Origin: Meghimatium bilineatum
Lineage: Eukaryota; Mollusca; Gastropoda; Stylommatophora; Philomycidae
DNA: 64,000 nt
Reading direction: 5' to 3'
NCBI GenBank assembly: GCA_034231615.1
Contig: CM067322.1
Span: 54,762,357 to 54,826,356, forward strand
In this document: positions 47,385 to 59,194 of the stretch, one piece after another
Position numbering within the stretch: the first letter of the stretch is position 1
How the letters are laid out: each line of letters starts with the position of its first letter
The notes under the pieces: generated by a model
What the model was told of the DNA's origin: nothing
What the model saw: the letters and a program-made list of their open reading frames with translations, nothing else
The model's database searches: none
Position numbers and translations under genes: made by a program

Positions 47385-48415
47385 CAGATTCCGCAGCACA
47401 TGTGAACAGAAACTAAGAAAGATGCAAGATAGGCGGTGGCAACGAAAATCCGAGGAGATCCAGAATTTCGCGGACATTAGGGACTACAAATGATTCTACG
47501 ATGCATTAAGAACAACATACAGCCCAAGTTCTGCAGTATCATCACTCTTGCCTAACGCAGATGAATCAGTTCTTATAGAAAAAAAAACACCCAGATCCTA
47601 AACCGATGACACAACATTTCGAAGTAATTTTAAATAAGCGATCAGCCTACATCGAAGATCTCATGCCACAATACACCATAACAGAAGAGCTTGACAAACC
47701 ACCAACAAATCAAGAAGTAAATACTGCCATCGGACAAATGTCACATGGAAAAACTTACTATATGAATGTCATCTCAGCAGACATCTACAAGATAGGAGGA
47801 GAGGTGCTTGTCCATAAGCTTACCAAGATCTTTGTTACGTGCTGGAACTCAGGAACTCTGCCTCAAAACCTGAAATACGCATCAATTGTCCACATATATA
47901 GGCAAGGGAAATAAGCAGTCATGTGATAACCACAGAAGGTTGCTATCGTTGCTATCCATAGCAGGCAAAATATTAGCTAGTGTAATGCTGAAAAGACTTA
48001 TAGAGACATGCGCACATGATCTGCCCGAAAGACAGTACGGATTTCATGCAGGTGGACAATATCTTTACCGCCCGTCATCTCCAAAAAAAACTCTAAGAAC
48101 ACCAAAGGGAACTTTTCCCACCTTGTTTAGGCTTGTTGACATTTGTAGATTTGTAGACTTCACCAATGCATTTCACACAGTCAACAGAGATGGGCTGTTG
48201 AAAGTGCTTGCAAAATTTGGCTGCCCCCCCCCCCCCATCTTGTAAACAATCCCAATCCCCACAAACTTATCAACATAGTGTGGCATTTGCATGACGGCAT
48301 GATGGTCGTTGTTATCAGTGATGGAGTGTCATCACCAGCCTTTCCTGTAAGTCAAACAAGGGTGCATTCTTGCACACAACACTGTTCAGCCTGATGTTTT
48401 CTGCAAGAAATAGAA
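47385..48415 (+). mobile_element. LINE reverse transcriptase fragment (palm and fingers)
   Basis: From left: CEQKLRKMQDRRWQRKSEEI, FADIRDYK, then EVNTAIGQMSHGKT (47,715-47,756), SADIYKIGGEVLVHKLTKIF, KQSCDNHRRLLSLLSIAGKI, ERQYGFHAGGQ, VDFTNAFHTVNRDGL (palm motif A, about 48,155-48,199), LAKFGCPP, and after a C run INIVWHLHDGMMVVVI and a relic of motif B. All are hallmarks of one widespread animal LINE. At least three frame changes. It stops before YADD. It sits between two minisatellites. Confidence 0.85.
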
Positions 48416-48424
48416 GTTATATCA

Positions 48425-48660
48425 AGTGACATATTATTTTCAGAACGTTGTCTTCATCGTGGATACTCTGATGGATTCTCTGTCTCGGGCAAGCAGGCCT
48501 GCATTGGCCAGAGACAGGTGCATATATTTTTCAATGTCGTGTTTCCATCGTCTTCATGGCCTTCCTCTTCTTCTCTCGCCTGATACTCCGCCCTCTAAAA
48601 TCAGCCTTTCAATACCATCATGTCGCTTTAAGTGTCCAAAATACTGTAACTTCCGTTAGT
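48425..48660 (-). mobile_element. LINE C-terminal end (WTDDIK-related), minus
   Basis: The minus strand shows KAMKTMETRH and AREAESIRVSTMKTTF, parallel to the last part of 28,035-28,260. It lies tail-to-tail with the LINE at 47,385, and the 24-bp array starts about 100 bp beyond. Confidence 0.6.
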
Positions 48661-48757
48661 AGCTACTTCTTCCAATGGGAGAAGTAGAGGAAGAAATAGC
48701 AGGCATAGAGAACGTAACTGAGAGCAGGAAACAAAGCACAAAACATAGGAGAGATAA

Positions 48758-51600
48758 CAACATGGATGACAACTGAGATAACAGCATGTATGACAACTGA
48801 GATAACAGCATGTATGACAACTGAGATAACAGCATGTATGACAACTGAGATAACAGCATGTATGACAACTGAGATAACAGCATGTATGACAACTGAGATA
48901 ACAGCATGTATGACAACTGAGATAACAGCATGTATGACACCTGAGATAACAGCATGTATGACAACTGAGATAACAGCATGTATGACATCTGAGATAACAG
49001 CATGTATGACACCTGAGATAACAACATGGATGACAACTGAGATAACAGCATGTATGACAACTGAGATAACAGCATGTATGACAACTGAGATAACAGCATG
49101 TATGACAACTGAGATAACAGCATGTATGACATCTGAGATAACAGCATGTATGACAACTGAGATAACAGCATGTATGACAACTGAGATAACAGCATGTATG
49201 ACACCTGAGATAACAGCATGTATGACAACTGAGATAACAGCATGTATGACATCTGAGATAACAGCATGTATGACACCTGAGATAACAGCATGTATGACAA
49301 CTGAGATAACAGCATGTATGACATCTGAGATAACAGCATGTATGACAACTGAGATAACAGCATGTATGACATCTGAGATAACAGCATGTATGACATCTGA
49401 GATAACAGCATGTATGACATCTGAGATAACAGCATGTATGACATCTGAGATAACAGCATGTATGACAACTGAGATAACAGCATGTATGACATCTGAGATA
49501 ACAGCATGTATGACATCTGAGATAACAGCATGTATGACAACTGAGATAACAGCATGTATGACATCTGAGATAACAGCATGTATGACAACTGAGATAACAG
49601 CATGTATGACAACTGAGATAACAGCATGTATGACACCTGAGATAACAGCATGTATGACAACTGAGATAACAGCATGTATGACATCTGAGATAACAGCATG
49701 TATGACACCTGAGATAACAGCATGTATGACAACTGAGATAACAGCATGTATGACAACTGAGATAACAGCATGTATGACAACTGAGATAACAGCATGTATG
49801 ACAACTGAGATAACAGCATGTATGACAACTGAGATAACAGCATGTATGACAACTGAGATAACAGCATGTATGACATCTGAGATAACAGCATGTATGACAT
49901 CTGAGATAACAGCATGTATGACAACTGAGATAACAGCATGTATGACAACTGAGATAACAGCATGTATGACATCTGAGATAACAGCATGTATGACAACTGA
50001 GATAACAGCATGTATGACATCTGAGATAACAGCATGTATGACACCTGAGATAACAGCATGTATGACATCTGAGATAACAGCATGTATGACAACTGAGATA
50101 ACAGCATGTATGACATCTGAGATAACAGCATGTATGACAACTGAGATAACAGCATGTATGACAACTGAGATAACAGCATGTATGACAACTGAGATAACAG
50201 CATGTATGACAACTGAGATAACAGCATGTATGACAACTGAGATAACAGCATGTATGACATCTGAGATAACAGCATGTATGACAACTGAGATAACAGCATG
50301 TATGACAACTGAGATAACAGCATGTATGACAACTGAGATAACAGCATGTATGACAACTGAGATAACAGCATGTATGACATCTGAGATAACAGCATGTATG
50401 ACATCTGAGATAACAGCATGTATGACATCTGAGATAACAGCATGTATGACAACTGAGATAACAGCATGTATGACAACTGAGATAACAGCATGTATGACAT
50501 CTGAGATAACAGCATGTATGACAACTGAGAAAACAGCATGTATGACATCTGAGATAACAGCATGTATGACACCTGAGATAACAGCATGTATGACATCTGA
50601 GATAACAGCATGTATGACAACTGAGATAACAGCATGTATGACATCTGAGATAACAGCATGTATGACAACTGAGATAACAGCATGTATGACAACTGAGATA
50701 ACAGCATGTATGACAACTGAGATAACAGCATGTATGACATCTGAGATAACAGCATGTATGACAACTGAGATAACAGCATGTATGACAACTGAGATAACAG
50801 CATGTATGACAACTGAGATAACAGCATGTATGACAACTGAGATAACAGCATGTATGACAACTGAGATAACAGCATGTATGACAACTGAGATAACAGCATG
50901 TATGACACCTGAGATAACACCATGTATGACAACTGAGATAACAGCATGTATGACAACTGAGATAACAGCATGTATGACAACTGAGATAACAGCATGTATG
51001 ACAACTGAGATAACAGCATGTATGACATCTGAGATAACAGCATGTATGACAACTGAGATAACAGCATGTATGACAACTGAGATAACAGCATGTATGACAA
51101 CTGAGATAACAGCATGTATGACAACTGAGATAACAGCATGTATGACAACTGAGATAACAGCATGTATGACATCTGAGATAACAGCATGTATGACAACTGA
51201 GATAACAGCATGTATGACATCTGAGATAACAGCATGTATGACAACTGAGATAACAGCATGTATGACATCTGAGATAACAGCATGTATGACACCTGAGATA
51301 ACAGCATGTATGACAACTGAGATAACAGCATGTATGACAACTGAGATAACAGCATGTATGACATCTGAGATAACAGCATGTATGACAACTGAGATAACAG
51401 CATGTATGACAACTGAGATAACAGCATGTATGACATCTGAGATAACAGCATGTATGACAACTGAGATAACAGCATGTATGACATCTGAGATAACAGCATG
51501 TATGACAACTGAGATAACAACATGTATGACAACTGAGATAACAGCATGTATGACAACTGAGATAACAGCATGTATGACACCTGAGATAAAAGCATGGATG
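48758..51600. repeat. 24-bp minisatellite, about 118 units, carrying ORFs of 951, 979 and 1032 codons
   Basis: The unit is acagcatgtatgacaactga plus gata. The main variable site (acaActg, acaTctg, acaCctg) changes a residue in every annotated frame: T/S/P in the plus frame 48,766-51,621 (MTTEITAC), V/D/G in the minus frame 51,761-48,663 (IHAVISVV) and L/M/V in the minus frame 51,595-48,656 (SYMLLSQL). All three minus frames are stop-free within the array. This absence of silent bias speaks against a gene. The 1032-codon frame does begin and end outside the array with hydrophobic segments. Left-edge units and a middle block are duplicated (11 and about 22 units). Confidence 0.98.
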
Positions 51601-51764
51601 GCAGCTTGTCGTGAGATATGATAATTAGTTGTGAGAGATGGCAACAAGAATGACAGTTGGTGGTGAGAGATGATGATGATGAGAAATGATAACATGAATG
51701 TCATGTAAGAGAACTTTTGACAATAACTATTCTCTTCCATATTCTGTGATCTCATAACCAAGGG

Positions 51765-52010
51765 AGCAGGAATTTCTATCTACGGTATGTTGGAGCAGGA
51801 ATTTCTATCTATGGTATGTTGGAGCAGGAATTTCTATCTATGGTATGTTGGAGCAGGAATTTCTATCTATCGTATGTTGGAGCAGGAATTTCTATCTACG
51901 GTATGTTGGAGCAGGAATTTCTATCTATGGTATGTTAGAGCAGGAATTTCTATCTACGGTATGTTGGAGCAGGAATTTCTATCTACGGTATGTTGGAGCA
52001 GGAATTTCTA
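51765..52010. repeat. 29-bp minisatellite, 8 units
   Basis: Unit is gtatgttggagcaggaattt plus ctatctatg, with 'tacgg', 'tatgg' and 'tatcg' variants. Confidence 0.97.
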
Positions 52011-52187
52011 GTAAAAGATACTGTAGGACACGGAGTTCAACATAAATAATGGAGTTTATTCCATTTTGTGTTCATTCCCAGACGCCTACAGATTCACAGA
52101 TTGCAGTTCAGAGAGTCCAAGAAGTTATGTCATTCTTTACAGCTTATTTATGATATCTGTACCTTTCTGCCTTACTAGTGGGCTGAC

Positions 52188-52330
52188 TTAACTCTTTATA
52201 TCCACCGAGCCGCTAATATCTACATTTTGGAGACCCACTATGCCGAAAAGCCGCTCAAATCTACATTTTAATATGAATTTACTATCGTGTTCGGCATAGC
52301 AGGAAAACCGCACGCAGACAAAGAGTTAAC
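52188..52330. mobile_element. TTAA-flanked miniature element (piggyBac-like)
   Basis: Bounded by TTAA on both sides (52,188-52,191 and 52,327-52,330). The ends ttaactctttatatcc and, reversed, ttaactctttgtctgc are inverted copies (10 identical, then mixed). The length is 143 bp and there is no coding. TTAA plus CYCTTT ends is typical for piggyBac-related miniature elements. Confidence 0.65.
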
Positions 52331-53812
52331 ATGACTACTGGATCACTTTCACCCTTTATGGGACAGGACAGCCAACACCACCACAAAAAACACTTTGCTT
52401 TCCTTTCTTGCCCCAGCAACACATATTTACAATATAGGCTTAGAGACTATCACTTTGACTGTGGCTTGGGGTCATCACATCTTAACTTCTTCAATATTTA
52501 TTATAGAAATAATGGTGTGAGCATCTGTATCCACTTCTCAATGTCTCAATTTTTAAGGAAATATTTCTAATGAGCATGCTGCGAAATAATTAAATATATT
52601 GCAGAATATCATATTCAATGATGTATTTAGAGTTTCCACTACTGATTATATTCAATGAAGTATGTATTCAGAGTTTCACTACTAATCATATTCAATGAAG
52701 TATGTATTCAGATTTTCACTACTGATTATATTCCATGAAGTATGTATTTAGAGTTTCCACTACTGATTACATTCAAGAAAATTACAATTAAATTTGTGCT
52801 ATTGTTTTTTTGTGTACATTTAAAACCAAATATAATTCTTTAACAATCAGAACTATAATTTTGTTACTTATGTAGACCTATAGTAGATTTTAACTTTATT
52901 TAAAATGTAAATTGAATTAGAAACTCTCATTTGACCCTATTGACTAATAAAACAGAAGGAGCAAAGTACTAGAGTTAAATTGAAGATGGGGGTAATCTAT
53001 TTATATGCAGGATGACAGATGAGCCAACTCTCCCATTGATAAGGTATTGAAGTCAGCAATACTGCACCGGAATGATGACCACTAACCGCAGTCTCCCTGA
53101 AAATGCAACAATATGAACACTACTTCTCTACTTTGAATGGCTAAGTTGTCAGCCATGCAGGGAAAGAGAATCAGAGATATATAACTTACTGCAACTTCTC
53201 TACTTCTCTAAAAATTACCAATTTGGCAGCCATGCTTTCAATATACACAGCAAGTCCATTGTTACTATTCTTTGTATCTCAGTAACACATGATTTAAAAG
53301 ATTATCGTTAGTTCTCTGAAAGTATTAAGTGTTAATAGATTTCCTTAGTATTAAAATCAATTGACTTGCTTTTAGGCTTTTCATTTACTCTGGAAAAGCA
53401 GTGGCATGCTTGAGTGGCTACAGAGCTAGCTAAGCAACTTTCAATAATGGATTAATGAACTGTGCTATGAGATTGAAGATCAATATAGTTTACAAGTAGT
53501 TACTATCACATTTACACAAATATAACTCTACAAAGATGAAATCAATTACCAATTATTTTAATTCTCTAAACATGTAAACTGTGTCATATGTGCACAGTAT
53601 AAAACTAAACATAACCACAAACATGACAGCGGTCCAGAGGGTCAATCATAGTGGGATATTACAAGATTGAAACAATCATTACTAGTTTGATACAAAACAA
53701 TTTCTAAGGAAAACAAAATCAAATCTATGAACATTCAGATTTTATAGATGATACAAAATATGATGAATATATGGAATCACGCTTTTGCTTGAGCAGAAAT
53801 GTGCATGAAAGT
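52331..53812. other. unrecognised stretch with a short 40-bp repeat
   Basis: At 52,612-52,785 a 37-41 bp unit (ttcaatgaagtatgtattca) is repeated four times. The frame 52,331-52,570 (79 residues) matches nothing. Otherwise nothing is recognised. Confidence 0.4.
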
Positions 53813-56800
53813 GTCGAATCCATATGAGAACTATGTGAGGGCATGTACAAAGATTGCATGGAACTACTACAACTAGCTGCTAGCATTACATGTGACATCA
53901 TACACTAGCATGAGGTCACATAATACTTGTTTGACTATAGTGTGTTTCAAAATGTTTGCCTGTGTTTAAAAATCTGTTAGTCAGGAATAATTGAACTTAA
54001 ACTCATGAGATTTTGTGTACAACATAATAATCATAATGTCCTTACATCCAAATACAATTTTAAAATTAATGTTGAATTTCCACTATATATAACAACAGCT
54101 ATTAATAACACTGCTAAATAATTAAAGTGCTCAGAGAGTCATGAAGACCAGAACAGAAACATTAAACGTGTGCGGACTAATTAAAAAAAATCAGCAGAAC
54201 TAATAGAACTGATGGGAAGAAACACACAGAGATTCTAAGCATTGCAGAAACAAGGAAAAAAATAAAGAACATTAAAAAAACAATTAAGAACTATGTTTTG
54301 ATAAGGAGCGGTGTAGATAAGAACGAGCTAGTCATGGTGTAGATTTTTTGTTACATTCAAGAAAAGCCTTAGAATATAGAATATAATTCAGAAAGAATAA
54401 TACGAATACAATTAATAGAGAATGAAAAAGCAGTTACATCATTATAAGTCTATGCACAAATGGAAGGGGAATACGAACATGATGCAATACATCTCCTCCA
54501 AAGATATCAACAGACCACACTATTTCGCCTTAGAACAGGCCACTGCAGACTGTTGGGTCACCTTTACCAATTAAGGATCTCATACACAGATGAATGTCCA
54601 TGTGGATCCGGAACCCAGACCCCGGTAAACATACTTCAGGACTGCCCAACATACAAATAGCAGAGACAGCAGACCTGGCCAGAGGATACAGACTTGAGGC
54701 AAAAGCTATGGGGCAGCCGCTGTGACCTGGAGAAGACAGTGGACTTCGTCTTGACGACAGGTCTGACGGTATAGCATGACCACAGAATCTGAACACAAGG
54801 GCAGAAGATAAGTCTATGCCCGATGCAACGATAACAACAATATAGAGGAAAGGATTGAATTTTTGATACACTATCTGATGTCCTAAAACAAGATTAAAAA
54901 CAGACGAGTTATACATCATGGGTGCTTTCAACAGCTGAATAGGGAAGAAATTATCTAACCATGAACATTGTTGAAGCAAATATGGGGACACAACAACAGA
55001 AAGAAACAGCAAAGGAGAAGAAATTATTACCTTATGTTTAGAACATGGACTGATTATAACAAATACTTTCTTCCAACACAGCAGAGCCACATAAAGTCAT
55101 GGTATGAATGGGACAATTTACAGCAAGCACTTCAAATTGATTATATACTTGTAAGAAACAGGCAAAAGAGATACATAACTGACGCTAGATTCCCAAACAT
55201 TTGTATAGATACAGATCATAGACCTATTGTACTAGCAGAGAAAACCCAAAGCCATGAAAACAACAGAAAAAAAAAAGAAAAAAGACACCAGAAAAAAAAC
55301 CTGTTATAAATTTTAAAATACTAGAAGATGCTGCAAAAAAAAATGAGCTACGGTATATAAAAAAATGACACGCATTTCTAACATTAACAAAAGAAACTGA
55401 AACAAATCTAAAAAAATAGGACACTTTCAAAGTTAAGTAGCTTATAAAGTATGTGCGGTGAAAGGAAACATGAATAAACAATTAAAAAAACTGCATGGAG
55501 GAGTGATGAAATAATGAGGGTTATTTTTTAAAAAAAGACTGTGTTCAAAACATGGTTAAAATCTAAACAACAAGGACACTACTTACAATATAGACAAGAA
55601 AGGATTAATGCTAAACGCATAATAAAAGAAGCATAATCCAATTCCTGGAATGAATATGGAGAACATCTAACAGAAACGTCCAAGACAAGACCACAAGAAT
55701 TTTTCAAAAGTATCAAATATGATAGAAATGTAGAAATGAGAGTAAGAGATGAAAGTTAAAACCCCAACATACTTATAAATGATAAAAAAGGCAATCCTAA
55801 ACTGAATAGACTATAAAGGAAAGAAAATTGGAAAGAATATTTTAGTTATACAATTCCAACATAACAGAGCATAATTACATTCCAACAAACCAAGACATCA
55901 CAGAACCTGACATACTAAACCAAGAAATAGAAGCAGTATTAAGAACTAACCCCAATAACATATCAACGGGAGCAGAAAGTATAACTAATGAAGTGATAAG
56001 AGCATTCAAGGAAACAGGGCTGCTGAAAAGGCTAGCATGACTATTAAAATTAGCATGACAAGAAAGAAGAGTACCAGAAGTAAAACTCAATAATAGTACC
56101 AATATGGAAGAACAAAGGAAACAAAAGAGAATGTGAATTATACAGAGGTATCTCCTTACTGAGTCACACAGGAAAATTATATGCCAAAATATTCTAAATA
56201 CATCTAAGATACATCACAGACCCACAGTTGAGCTCCTCCCAGTTTGGTTTCAGGAAAAAGTTGAACAGATGCTCCTTTTTCCTTGAGACAACTAAGTAAA
56301 AAGCACTAGAATATGATCAAGAACTCAACACAATATTCATAGACTAGGAAAAAGCATTCGGTAGTCAATAGAAATGCTTTATGAGAAACAAGAATCAGAG
56401 GTCTGTTAGTAGCAAATATACAAGCCATTTACCAGAACTGCGAAAGTTCAGTAAGAACTACTGACAGAATGCCTTCATCTTTTGAAACAAAATCAGGGGT
56501 AAGACAAGGATCTGTGCTTTCACCTCTACTTTTTAACATACATATGGACAGAATAACAAAAGAATTCCAAAACAAGAAATTAAACATTACAATAATAAGA
56601 GAAGAATCTGAAGAGGACTTAAATAACACAATCAACGAATTGCTATTTGATGATGATCAATGCCTTATCTAAAAAGAGGAACAGTAGTTACAAAATTATA
56701 TTAATTCATTCATGGCAACATACACCAAGTATAACATGAAAATAATTATGCAGAAAACAGAAGTAATGAAAATCAGCAAATTTTATTGATTAATGTTCAC

Positions 56801-57445
56801 CAAATCCAGTGAACATACAAAGCTAAAGTGAAACAAACCTCTGAATTAAAAAACCTGGGAAGCTTATTCACAGACAACTGAAAATTAGACAGAGAGATTG
56901 AGACAAGATGCCAGAAAGTAAACATAGTAACATACCCACTATCACCATTACGGATCAACCCAAAGATCAAGATGGAAGTCAAAAGACAGATGATAAACAC
57001 TATTTTTATACCAACACTCAGTTATCAATGCCAGACTTGAGCACTGAAAGCAGTCCAGCAGAAAAAACTTACCGGGTACATGTGAGATGAAATGTCAGAA
57101 AAGATGAAATCAGAAGAAGAATGGGTATAAGACCATGCACTAAATACATCGAGAAACTACAAATAAAATGGCTTTTGACATCTTATGAGAATGAACCATA
57201 ACCAACTACCAACAAGAATATATAACATAAGATCTTGACACAAGACCACAGGAAGACCTAGAAAAAGATTGATAGATAACAACATGACAACAATTAACAA
57301 ATACAGATTCAACGCAGTCAAGGTGACATATCTGGCCTTGGATAGACAACTAAAGTGCAGTCACTACCCCTATGCTTAACGGCAAGTGTGGATATTCTGA
57401 CCATCATCCACCTGGGGATAGACAATTTACAATAATAATAGCATG
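53813..57445 (+). mobile_element. near full-length decayed LINE (5' UTR, APE endonuclease, reverse transcriptase, C-terminus)
   Basis: The 5' UTR (53,813-54,140) is shared with 57,680. Endonuclease start: ETLNVCGL with ELIELMGRN (54,150-54,215). After a nested LINE piece the endonuclease resumes: DELYIMGAFNS (GDFN motif, about 54,905), ITNTFFQHSRA, LQIDYILVRNRQKRYITDA and DTDHRPIVL. Polymerase: a QFGFRKKLNRCSFF motif (56,240), GVRQGSVLSPLLFN (56,496-56,537) and LLFDDDQCLI (56,640-56,670), where family members have YADD. C-terminus: EIETRCQKVNIVTYPLSPL, IFIPTLSYQCQTWALKA and GRPRKRLIDN (57,250). A 3' UTR with cttaacggcaagtgtggat follows. Stops are numerous, so it is not mobile. Confidence 0.85.
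54455..54835 (+). mobile_element. LINE C-terminal piece nested in the endonuclease of another LINE
   Basis: Reads TTLFRLRTGHCRLLGHLYQL, DECPCGSGTQTPVNILQDCP, then LRQKLWGS and LEKTVDFVLTTGLTV before a stop. It is the same RNase-H-type LINE end as at 18,850. The host LINE endonuclease frame is recognisable on both sides, so this is an insertion. Confidence 0.75.
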
Positions 57446-57481
57446 ATCATACTGTAAACTAATAATTGGCTTATATAGGGC

Positions 57482-57485
<4 letters not shown>

Positions 57486-57574
<89 letters not shown>

Positions 57575-57581
57575 CAATTAT

Positions 57582-57615
<34 letters not shown>
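57486..57615. repeat. (TA)n tract with interruptions
   Basis: About 130 bp of TA dinucleotides with tacatacata and acaattatacaat interruptions. It lies just after the 3' end of the LINE at 53,813. Confidence 0.95.
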
Positions 57616-57617
<2 letters not shown>

Positions 57618-57679
57618 CCTACATAGCATCTTGAATGCTTTGATTAGGTGTGTAATGAAAATATAATACATTTCGTAAA

Positions 57680-58380
57680 AGTTAACTGTGAATCCACATG
57701 AGAATTATGTGAAAAGTACAAAGATTGCATGGAACTAACTACAACAACTAGCTGCTAATATTACATGTGACATCATATGCTAGCATGAGGTCACAGAATA
57801 CTTGTTTGACTATAGTGTGTTTCAAAATGTTTGCCTGTGTTTAAAAATCTGTCAGGAATAATTGAACTTAAACTCATAAGATTTTGTGTACAACATAATA
57901 ATCATAATGTCCTTACATCCAAATACAATTTTAAAACTCATGTTGAATTTCCACTACATATAACAACAGCTATTAATAACTGCTAAATAATTAAAGTGCT
58001 CAGAGAGTCATGAAGACCAGAACAGCAACACTAAACGTGTGCGGACTAGGCCAAAAATCAGCAGAACTAATAGAACTGATGAAAAGTAAAACAGAGATTC
58101 TAGGCATTGCAGAAGCAAGGAAAAAACATTCACAAAACAATTAAAAACTATGTTTTGATATGGAGCAGTGTAGATAAGAACTCTTGAGCTAGTCATGGCG
58201 TAGGATTTTTGTTACAACCAAGAAAAGCTAAGTACATCACAGACATAGAATAAAATTCAGAAAGAATAATACACATACAATTAATAATAGAGAATGAAAG
58301 ACCAGGAAGACCTAGAAAAAGATGAATAGATAACATCATGACACCACTGAACAAATATGGCTTCATGGCTTCTAAAGAAG
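57680..58380 (+). mobile_element. internally deleted LINE copy (5' UTR joined to C-terminus)
   Basis: 57,680-58,298 repeats 53,813-54,425 at high similarity (small indels only), including TLNVCGLGQKSAELIELM. At about 58,298 it jumps directly to RPGRPRKR..DNIMTPLNKYGF, the C-terminus found at 57,245 in the larger copy. About 2.8 kb of endonuclease and polymerase is missing. It could be an internal-deletion derivative or a recombination product. Confidence 0.8.
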
Positions 58381-59190
58381 TTGTGGAGTGAATGGTAGGA
58401 TGTATAAATGGATAAAAGCATACCTATATAACAGAAGAGCTAGAGTACAACTAGATGGTTACACAGGCAAGAAAGTCATATTACCTCATGGGGTACCACA
58501 AGGAGGGGTATTGTCTCCCACACTGTTCCTGGTCTAATCAATAATCTGGTTGCTGAACTACCACATGATACAAAAGTGGCAATGTATGCTGATGACTTGA
58601 TAATATGATGCACGGAGGAACATGCGACAGTGATTACCTAACAGGTACAGAGAACTATGGATGCCTCAACCACATGGACAAACAGATGGTGTGTCTGCAT
58701 CAATATAGATAAGTGCAGCACTACTCTCTTTACTCTTGCATCAAAATAGAAAGCTGGTGACATCAAAATAAATAGAGAGTTCTTGAAGGAAGGCAAACAG
58801 CCAACACATCTTGGAGTAAATCTGACAGTAGCTTTATATTGAAGGAACACTTCAACAAAACAACAACAAAGGCCAAGATAAAGTTAGCCATACTGAGAAA
58901 ACTAAGTGGAACAACATGGGGAGCAAATGAGAAAATACTTAGTACAGTGTACTAGCAGGGCATACAAGGCACAAAAGGGCTAATACATTCAGGAAAGTTT
59001 CACTGTATTCCGAGTCATCCAATGAACGACAGTTTTGAAAAACTTAGCACTGGGGTGACAGAAAAGAAATGACTTTATTCATCAGATCACAGGACTCCAT
59101 TAAAAAAATATCAGACTTGCCTGAAGTTGACAGCTCCCTAAAAGTCTATACCAGAACAAACCCCTTGTAGAGAGGATAGCGGATTATCTA
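58381..59190 (+). mobile_element. LINE reverse transcriptase fragment (jockey-like)
   Basis: CKWIKAYLYNRRARVQLDGY, then GKKVILPHGVPQGGVLSPT (motif B, 58,478-58,525), a frame change, MYADDLI (motif C, about 58,582-58,602), then CTEEHAT, TTWTNRWCVCINIDKCSTTL and LSGTTWGANEKIL. Complete palm to thumb but with several stops. No RNase H follows; at 59,190 a different LINE begins. Confidence 0.8.
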
Positions 59191-59194
59191 TTCA

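Noticed and set aside
52331..52570. 79-residue ORF as a small gene
   Set aside because: No homology recognised, no supporting splice or promoter signals; likely chance.
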